Assembly (NCBI RefSeq): GCF_015223065.1
Contig: NZ_JADFBY010000005.1
Coordinates: 186,001 to 250,000 of the forward strand
Direction: 5' to 3'
Length of the DNA stretch: 64,000 nt
Source: Mucilaginibacter sp. JRF
Lineage (GTDB): Bacteria; Bacteroidota; Bacteroidia; Sphingobacteriales; Sphingobacteriaceae
The notes under the pieces: generated by a model
Database searches by the model: none
What the model was told of the DNA's origin: nothing
What the model saw: only the letters and a program-made list of their open reading frames with translations
Program-made: the position numbers and the translations under genes
Part shown: positions 58,598 to 64,000 of the stretch, piece by piece
How the letters are laid out: every line of letters begins with the position of its first letter
How positions within the stretch are numbered: position 1 is the first letter of the stretch

Positions 58598-58966
58598 ATG
58601 GAAATTAAAGAATTAACAAGAGCCGAAGAACAGATAATGCAGGTATTATGGCAATTAAAAAAGGGATATGTGAAGGATGTAATTGAATTGCTGCCTGAGC
58701 CGAAACCTGCTTATAACACCGTATCAACCATTATCAGGATTTTGGAAACCAAGGGCTTTGTTGGGCATACCGCCTATGGTAAAAGCCACGAGTATAACCC
58801 GGTGATCAGCAAGGAACAGTACCAGGATTTTGCGTCGGACAAGCTTTTGAGCGGATACTTTAACAACTCGGTTAACAGCATGCTGTCGTTCTTTGTAAAA
58901 AAGGAAAAGATAAACCTTAAGGAGGCCGACGAGATAATGAAACTTATTGAAAAACTAAAAGAATAA
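58598..58966 (+). CDS. blaI: BlaI/MecI-family transcriptional repressor
   Basis: A 122-residue winged-helix repressor of the BlaI/MecI/CopY family. It has the typical start LTRAEEQIMQVLWQLKKGYVKDVI, the recognition-helix region PAYNTVSTIIRILETKGFVGH, and a C-terminal dimer helix ending EADEIMKLIEKLKE. The M56 peptidase gene follows 6 bp later; its product would sense a signal and trigger BlaI cleavage. Two dyad sites upstream are the likely binding sites. No beta-lactamase gene is adjacent, so the controlled response is unknown. Confidence 0.92.
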   Translation: MEIKELTRAEEQIMQVLWQLKKGYVKDVIELLPEPKPAYNTVSTIIRILETKGFVGHTAYGKSHEYNPVISKEQYQDFASDKLLSGYFNNSVNSMLSFFVKKEKINLKEADEIMKLIEKLKE

Positions 58967-58972
58967 ACCGTT

Positions 58973-60676
58973 ATGAACTGGTGGCAATATTTAATACTGG
59001 CGAACCTGTATTTGGGATTGTTTTATGGGTTTTACGCCTTGTTGCTTCGTAAAGAAACATTTTTTCAGCTTAACCGCGTGTTCCTCGTAACATCTGCGGC
59101 AATATCGTTCCTGTTACCGTTAATACAAGCCGACTGGGTACAAAACCTTTTTATTACCCAACAGGTAAAGCAGGTTATATATAACGCCCCGGTTATTGCC
59201 CTGCAATACACAGGTAATAACGAAACAGACATTATGAGCATTGGTACAGCCATAGGTTATGCCTACCTGGCAGGTTTACTGGCTTTCGCCATCAGGTTTA
59301 CCTGGCAGCTGGCCAGCTTGCAAAGGCTGATCAGCAAGCACACAGCCGGTGCTTATTCCTTCTTTAAAAAAGTGCAGGTAAGCGGCGAACTGTCCGAACA
59401 TGAGGTGGTATCGGCCCACGAGCACGTGCACGCCCGCCAATGGCACTCGGCCGATGTTATGCTGATAGAGCTCATCAGCATCATTAACTGGTTTAACCCT
59501 GTAGTTTACCTGTACCGCAAAGCCGTTAAGCATACCCACGAGTTTATTGCCGACAGGCAGGTGATTGATGCCGGTGCCGATAAGGCCGGTTATGCCATGC
59601 TGTTACTTAACCAAACCTTTAATGCCCCTGTGCACAGTTTAGTTAATCCATTTTTTAACCACAGCTTATTAAAACAACGAATTATGATGTTGCAAAAAAA
59701 CAGATCGCAGCGTGTTAAGCTGCTAAAATATGGCCTATCGGCCCCGTTATTTGTGCTGATGCTGGTTATGTCGTCAGCCACAATAAATGATAACAAAACG
59801 GTAAAGGCCATTAATAAAACCGCAGAGAATGTTCTTGAAAAATCGGTAACAGAAGTGGTACCGAGGGAGTACATCACCATTGATGAGCCTGAGATAAAAA
59901 AACCTGAACCAAAGGTTGAAAGCATAAAAATTGATCCAAAGCAGGACTTTAAAGCACAGGCTAAACCTTTGGAGATAGAGCTTGACACTGTACCGCAAGG
60001 CAAAGAGGTATTTACCCAGGTTGAGCACCAGCCTGAATTTCCGGGAGGAATAAAAGGCTTTTCGGAATACCTTAAAACAAACATCAAGTACCCCAACGAA
60101 GATGTTATGAACAAAATATCTGGTAAGGTATTTGTTCAATTCATTGTTGAAACAGATGGTGCATTAAACGACATTCACGTATTACGTGGATTATCGAAAG
60201 CGATGAACGCCGAAGCTGTTAGGGTATTAAAAGCTTCACCTAAGTGGACACCAGGAAAGCAAAATGGACATCCGGTAAGGGTTCAATACACTGTACCAAT
60301 AGCTTTTATGCACACACCGGCTGATAACGCTGTTAAGGAAAGCGAAAAACAAGGCACACTTATCCCCGGCAATGGCGATGATGATAAACCTGCGACCTCA
60401 TTATTTAAAGCCGAGAATATAAAAGGTACAGTAAGTGATGTCACTATAGTAGGCTTTGCCGCAAAAGATACCGCCAAAGCAGGCAAAGGCTTCACGATCA
60501 GAGGTCGTAAGTCTGACCTTAAAAATGTAAAGTATTATTTAAACGGTAAAGAGATGACTGAAAAAGAGATGAAAGATCTTAATCCGAATAGTATAAAAAG
60601 CATTGACGTGATTAAAGATTCCAGCAAAAAACCGGATGAAACGGGTTATGGAAAAGTCATGGTTACTACAAAATAA
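58973..60676 (+). CDS. M56-family sensor peptidase with TonB C-terminal domain
   Basis: 567 residues. About three N-terminal membrane helices and one after the peptidase loop. The zinc peptidase motif VSAHEHVHARQWHS (HExxH) and later HEFIADRQV give the BlaR1/MecR1 gluzincin site. The periplasmic part is rich in Lys/Glu/Pro, and a TonB-type C-terminal domain (GKVFVQFIVETDG to VRVQYTVPIAF) is followed by a plug-like tail (YLNGKEMTEKEM). This fusion is common in Bacteroidota. It is translated with blaI and probably relays an envelope signal to it. Confidence 0.9.
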   Translation: MNWWQYLILANLYLGLFYGFYALLLRKETFFQLNRVFLVTSAAISFLLPLIQADWVQNLFITQQVKQVIYNAPVIALQYTGNNETDIMSIGTAIGYAYLAGLLAFAIRFTWQLASLQRLISKHTAGAYSFFKKVQVSGELSEHEVVSAHEHVHARQWHSADVMLIELISIINWFNPVVYLYRKAVKHTHEFIADRQVIDAGADKAGYAMLLLNQTFNAPVHSLVNPFFNHSLLKQRIMMLQKNRSQRVKLLKYGLSAPLFVLMLVMSSATINDNKTVKAINKTAENVLEKSVTEVVPREYITIDEPEIKKPEPKVESIKIDPKQDFKAQAKPLEIELDTVPQGKEVFTQVEHQPEFPGGIKGFSEYLKTNIKYPNEDVMNKISGKVFVQFIVETDGALNDIHVLRGLSKAMNAEAVRVLKASPKWTPGKQNGHPVRVQYTVPIAFMHTPADNAVKESEKQGTLIPGNGDDDKPATSLFKAENIKGTVSDVTIVGFAAKDTAKAGKGFTIRGRKSDLKNVKYYLNGKEMTEKEMKDLNPNSIKSIDVIKDSSKKPDETGYGKVMVTTK

Positions 60677-60715
60677 GAGTCAGTTAATAGTTCGCACTAA
60701 ACCTACCTTCACATC

Positions 60716-60750
60716 AAAAAGCCACCTATTTTACCAATGGGTGGCTTTTT
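60716..60750 (+). terminator. Intrinsic terminator after the M56 gene
   Basis: The stem AAAAAGCCACC (60716-60726) and GGTGGCTTTTT (60740-60750) has a 13-base loop and a T-run inside the 3' arm. It separates the blaI-M56 operon from the DUF1835 gene. Confidence 0.82.
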
Positions 60751-60786
60751 AGTTGCCGCGTATTTGGTAGCTTTGTGTAACAACCT

Positions 60787-61578
60787 ATGGAACAGCAAGT
60801 ACACATACTCAACGGCGATGCCATGCTGCATGGCTTTAACCAAACCGGCCTTGATGGCGATGTATTGGTTTGGCGCGAAATGTTATCAGAAGGGCCGCTG
60901 GTGGAGGATATATCCTCGGCCGCGTTTTGGGAACTGCGCACTAAATGGATAAGCGATACCTTTGAGGAACATGCCGGTGATTATCAAACCAAAGTGGTTG
61001 ATGAGATAGGCAAACTCAGCTGCCCTTACAAGCAAATTACTCTGTGGTTTGAGTTCGATCTGCATTGTCAGGTTAACCTGTTGGGTGTGCTCAACCTGTT
61101 GCGCTTGCAAAGCAATTTGAACGAGCCTGACATTTACCTGGTATGCCCGGCCGAATACCCCGGCAAGCCTGACTTTAGGGGATTGGGTGAATTAAATGGC
61201 AGCGAGCTTGATTATTTGTACGACAGCATCCGCGTACAGTTAAGCGATTACGACCTTACCCTTGCTGCCGAGGCCTGGGCTGCCTATTGCACCGCCGATA
61301 TAACAAAAATTGAAGCCTTTATAAACAGCACACCTTTTTGGGCCAACCTGCCGTTGCTTAAGCCCGCTTTAGAGGCGCATTTAAAACGCCTGCAAACCAA
61401 TGAGCAGGACTTAAATTACATTGAGCAGCAATTACTAAATATTTACAACAGCGGCAAAACCTGCAAGACCGATATTTATACAGCCTTTTGGGCCGATAAC
61501 GGTATTTATGGTTTTGGCGATACCACTATCGACCAATACCTCAACACCCTGCAACAAAAAGGACTGATCAGCCTTTAA
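60787..61578 (+). CDS. DUF1835-domain protein
   Basis: 263 residues. The N-terminal DUF1835 block is visible as VHILNGDAMLHGF, then DVLVWREMLSEGPL and the following LWFEFDLHCQVNLLGVL. A C-terminal helical region (about 195-263) looks like the DUF3658-type partner with a winged-helix feel. The function of the family is not known. No signal peptide, so cytoplasmic. The stop overlaps that of the convergent GHL10 gene. Confidence 0.82.
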   Translation: MEQQVHILNGDAMLHGFNQTGLDGDVLVWREMLSEGPLVEDISSAAFWELRTKWISDTFEEHAGDYQTKVVDEIGKLSCPYKQITLWFEFDLHCQVNLLGVLNLLRLQSNLNEPDIYLVCPAEYPGKPDFRGLGELNGSELDYLYDSIRVQLSDYDLTLAAEAWAAYCTADITKIEAFINSTPFWANLPLLKPALEAHLKRLQTNEQDLNYIEQQLLNIYNSGKTCKTDIYTAFWADNGIYGFGDTTIDQYLNTLQQKGLISL

Positions 61579-63134
61579 TTGCTTACTGCTATGGCCGGTG
61601 TGCGGTCGCTTTCGTTCTTGATCCTGTCTATAGCGGTAAGTATGTACAAGTAATGCTTACCCTTTATGGCGGTGTTATCATCGTAAAATAGGTCGGTATT
61701 ATATTGTATGCGGAGGATATTCTTGGGGTCGTTAATATCGGTGCGCTCGCCTTCCTCAAAACGGTAGATCACGTAACCGTAAACAGGCTCATTATCTTTG
61801 GCAGTAACAGGCTCCTGCCAGGTTAAGCGTACGCCTTTGGCGGTTTCCTTCACCATCAGATCTCTCGGCACATTAGGCGCAACCGAATCCAGCCAAAGCA
61901 TGGCCGGTGGTAATGCCGGGTGGCGGTAATAAGTAGTACGTAACGAGTCGGCTATACCCAGCGGATTACTTATCAGAGAATTCGAGCTAAAGTAAACACT
62001 GCCCTGCACCCTTGGGTTGTTACGCAGGTAGGTGATCTGGTTAGGCAACTCGGCAGGGTTGCGGAATGCGGCCGTTTTGCGCTCCAGCAATCGGTATGGT
62101 GCCTGCCCTATATACAGGTGATGGTTGTTGGTGTTGTTGCTCCACCAGTCGGCAAGCTTATCAAACGCTGCCGAGCGGTTGCCTATAGGCCAGTATAGCT
62201 GCGGATTAATGTAATCCAGCCAGCCCTCGCGTATCCAGCGGCGGCTATCGGCATATTGGTCATAGTATGATGAACCTCCGTTGGTTTCAGAGCCATCAGG
62301 GTTTTGATACTTATTGGCCCATATACCAAACGGACTGATACCAAATTTCATGGCGGGCTTGTGGGCGTGTATGCTATCGCTCAGCATTTTTATCAGCACA
62401 TCCACATTGTTGCGGCGCCAATCCTTAATATCAGTAAAGCCGGTGCCGTATTTTTCAAATGCTTCCTGATCGTTTATGCGCTGCCCGGCAATAGGGTAAG
62501 GGTAAAAATAATCATCAAGGTGAATACCATCCACATCGTAATTATCAACCACATTCAATATAACACGCACAATGTATTCGCGCACCTCGGGTATACCGGG
62601 ATTAAACAGTTTGATACCTCCGTAGGTGAAGAACCATTCTGGTTTAAGGCGGGTAATATGGTCGCTGGCTATAGCGTTCGCATTTTTATCAAACGTGGCA
62701 CGGTAGGGGTTAAACCAGGCATGTAGTTCCATGCCGCGTTTATGGGCTTCGGTAACGGCAAACTCCAACGGATCATAAGATGGTGATGGCGCTTTACCCT
62801 GCTGGCCGGTAAGGTATTTTGACCACGGCTCAAAGCTCTTGGCATAAAGCGCGTCGGCTGCGGGGCGTATCTGTAGCATAACCGCGTTTATACCGGTTTG
62901 CTGGTGCTGGTCAAGCAGGGCCAGTAGTTCTGACCGTTGCTTATCAGGCAAGGTGCGTGAGCTGCTCGGCCAGTCAATATTTACCACGGTGGCTATCCAT
63001 ACCCCTCTAAACTCGCGTTTTGGGTCGGGTTTATAGGTGTCGGTTAATTCAAGCTCCTGGGCGGGCTGTGCATATACACTTAAACACGACAGCACTAAAA
63101 ATATATACAATACAGCAACAGTGTAGATACGCAT
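61575..63134 (-). CDS. Secreted GHL10/UPF0748-family glycoside hydrolase-like protein
   Basis: The product starts at the ATG at 63132-63134 with a signal peptide (MRIYTVAVLYIFLVLSCLSVYAQ); another in-frame ATG six codons upstream is possible. The GHL10 barrel begins with REFRGVWIATVVNIDWPS and includes TGINAVMLQIRPAADALY, MELHAWFNPYRA, VDGIHLDDYFYPYP and KFGISPFGIW. A fibronectin type III-like domain closes it (VRLTWQEPVTAKDNEPVYGY). YngK-type relatives are linked to cell-wall or capsular glycans, but the substrate is unknown. Convergent with the DUF1835 gene. Confidence 0.9.
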   Translation of the reverse strand: MRIYTVAVLYIFLVLSCLSVYAQPAQELELTDTYKPDPKREFRGVWIATVVNIDWPSSSRTLPDKQRSELLALLDQHQQTGINAVMLQIRPAADALYAKSFEPWSKYLTGQQGKAPSPSYDPLEFAVTEAHKRGMELHAWFNPYRATFDKNANAIASDHITRLKPEWFFTYGGIKLFNPGIPEVREYIVRVILNVVDNYDVDGIHLDDYFYPYPIAGQRINDQEAFEKYGTGFTDIKDWRRNNVDVLIKMLSDSIHAHKPAMKFGISPFGIWANKYQNPDGSETNGGSSYYDQYADSRRWIREGWLDYINPQLYWPIGNRSAAFDKLADWWSNNTNNHHLYIGQAPYRLLERKTAAFRNPAELPNQITYLRNNPRVQGSVYFSSNSLISNPLGIADSLRTTYYRHPALPPAMLWLDSVAPNVPRDLMVKETAKGVRLTWQEPVTAKDNEPVYGYVIYRFEEGERTDINDPKNILRIQYNTDLFYDDNTAIKGKHYLYILTAIDRIKNESDRTPAIAVSN

Positions 63135-63373
63135 CAACAAAGGGTTTATCAATTAATCTGCAAAGATATAAACTGTGAGTATGTACTTTTATTATTACAT
63201 ATAATAAATCGCAGTATTTTGTGTTTTATGCTTATTGTACTTATTTTAGCGGGGAAGCACACCCCTTAAAAAGGGTATTTTTTAAACGGTATTATTAACT
63301 TAAAGCACTAAGTAATAATAACATGCCATAGCCCGCGTGCATCAATTGTGCCGGGTGTTTAAACTAACTATTT

Positions 63374-64000
63374 ATGGAGAACCTTTCTGAAAAACCAGTA
63401 AAAAAGAATTCGAACGTAATTTATTTTTTGATCATTGTGGTGATCGCCCTTCTGGGTACTGATGTTTACCTGTACCTGCAAAAAAACAAAACGGAGGAGC
63501 GTGTAGTTGTTGTTAACGACGAAAAATCGCGCCTGCAAACCGAGTTGGATAGCCTTGAGAACCAAATTGAGTTGGTAAACAGCGCGAAAACCAAAATGTC
63601 GGCCGAACTGCAAGCCAAGAACGATTCGCTGCAAAATAAAATAAAGGTATTACGTGGCGAGCTGGCCAAAGGTACACTATCAAAAGAGGAGCTGGCCAAG
63701 GCCCGTGAGGATGTAAAACAACTACGCTACTTTGTAACCAAATACACTGCCGATATTGAGGAGCTTAAAAAGCAAAACTCATCGCTGTTAACTGAGCGCG
63801 ATACCCTGAAATCAAACCTGGCTGTCGCTACCGAAAAAGCAACAACGCTTGAAAAACAAAACCAGGAGCTGAGCACCAAGGTACAGCAGGCTGCCGCCCT
63901 AAAACTATCAGCTACCGAAATTGTGGCTTACAAGGTTAAGGACAATGGAAAGGAATCAGACGTTACCAAGGCAAAAACAGCTAAAAAATTCAAGATCAAC
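63374..64000 (+). CDS. Membrane-anchored coiled-coil protein, partial (C-terminus beyond window)
   Basis: An open frame of 209 codons runs from the ATG at 63374 off the right edge. After a short charged N-terminus comes one membrane helix (VIYFLIIVVIALLGTDVYLYL), then a long heptad-rich region of Glu/Lys/Leu/Gln from about residue 40 to 180, then a segment EIVAYKVKDNGKESDVTKAKTAKKFKI where a folded domain may begin. This design is common in Bacteroidota envelope proteins of unknown role. No function can be given. Confidence 0.7.
   Translation, partial: MENLSEKPVKKNSNVIYFLIIVVIALLGTDVYLYLQKNKTEERVVVVNDEKSRLQTELDSLENQIELVNSAKTKMSAELQAKNDSLQNKIKVLRGELAKGTLSKEELAKAREDVKQLRYFVTKYTADIEELKKQNSSLLTERDTLKSNLAVATEKATTLEKQNQELSTKVQQAAALKLSATEIVAYKVKDNGKESDVTKAKTAKKFKIN

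Noticed and set aside
59590..60114. 174-codon minus-strand ORF opposite the M56 gene
   Set aside because: It is an antisense shadow of the well-supported M56-TonB coding region.

Overview
The window looks like a chromosomal segment of a Bacteroidota bacterium, most likely Sphingobacteriaceae and possibly Mucilaginibacter-like. This is an inference from gene content and style: a secreted GH84 glucosaminidase, FtsX-like ABC permeases, a BlaI/M56-TonB sensor pair, a GHL10 glycoside hydrolase, a candidate TAnnTTTG promoter element, and weak ribosome binding sites. The backbone is fairly GC-balanced. The middle part is visibly more A/T-rich and reads as a genomic island.

Left backbone (1-26129). 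It holds a thiamine-pyrophosphokinase-like gene cut by the window edge, secreted proteins, an M20 amidohydrolase, an FKBP-type lipoprotein, aspS, a SNF2 helicase, a PAP2 phosphatase, the cytochrome bd oxidase pair cydAB, cutC, an AhpD-like protein, an OppC-type permease, a SpoIIE-type phosphatase, a ComM-like AAA+ protein, an M1 peptidase, rmuC, a lone A/T-rich HEPN-like gene, an FtsX-type permease and a GH84 enzyme. Most are housekeeping or single metabolic genes.

Island (27437-54963). A tRNA-Ala(GGC) gene at 54921-54994 is the integration target. A 44-bp exact direct repeat of its 3' part lies at 27437-27480 and again at 54920-54963, and a tyrosine integrase gene sits just inside the left copy. 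The 27.5 kb in between is packed with defence-type genes. (1) A Fic protein is followed by a primase-helicase of the TOTE conflict type, split by one in-frame TAG codon. (2) A five-gene minus-strand cluster encodes an ApeA-like HEPN protein, two HNH-like zinc proteins, a DisA/DACNV-like nucleotide sensor or cyclase, and a membrane KAP-type NTPase; this is the best candidate here for an undescribed system. (3) A plus-strand operon encodes GajA-like and GajB-like proteins (Gabija) followed without a gap by sbcD and sbcC. (4) A convergent PD-(D/E)xK-type nuclease gene follows. Smaller scars of the same tRNA at 26113-26129 and 54738-54752, and a second, about 90% identical fic gene just outside the island, suggest repeated integration at this tRNA.

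Right backbone (55000-64000). It holds a DyP-type peroxidase, an MBL/beta-CASP RNase-like protein, a BlaI-M56 pair with two matching operator sites, a DUF1835 protein, a GHL10 glycoside hydrolase, and the start of a membrane-anchored coiled-coil protein cut by the window edge.

All functional calls were made by reading motifs by eye. No database search was run.
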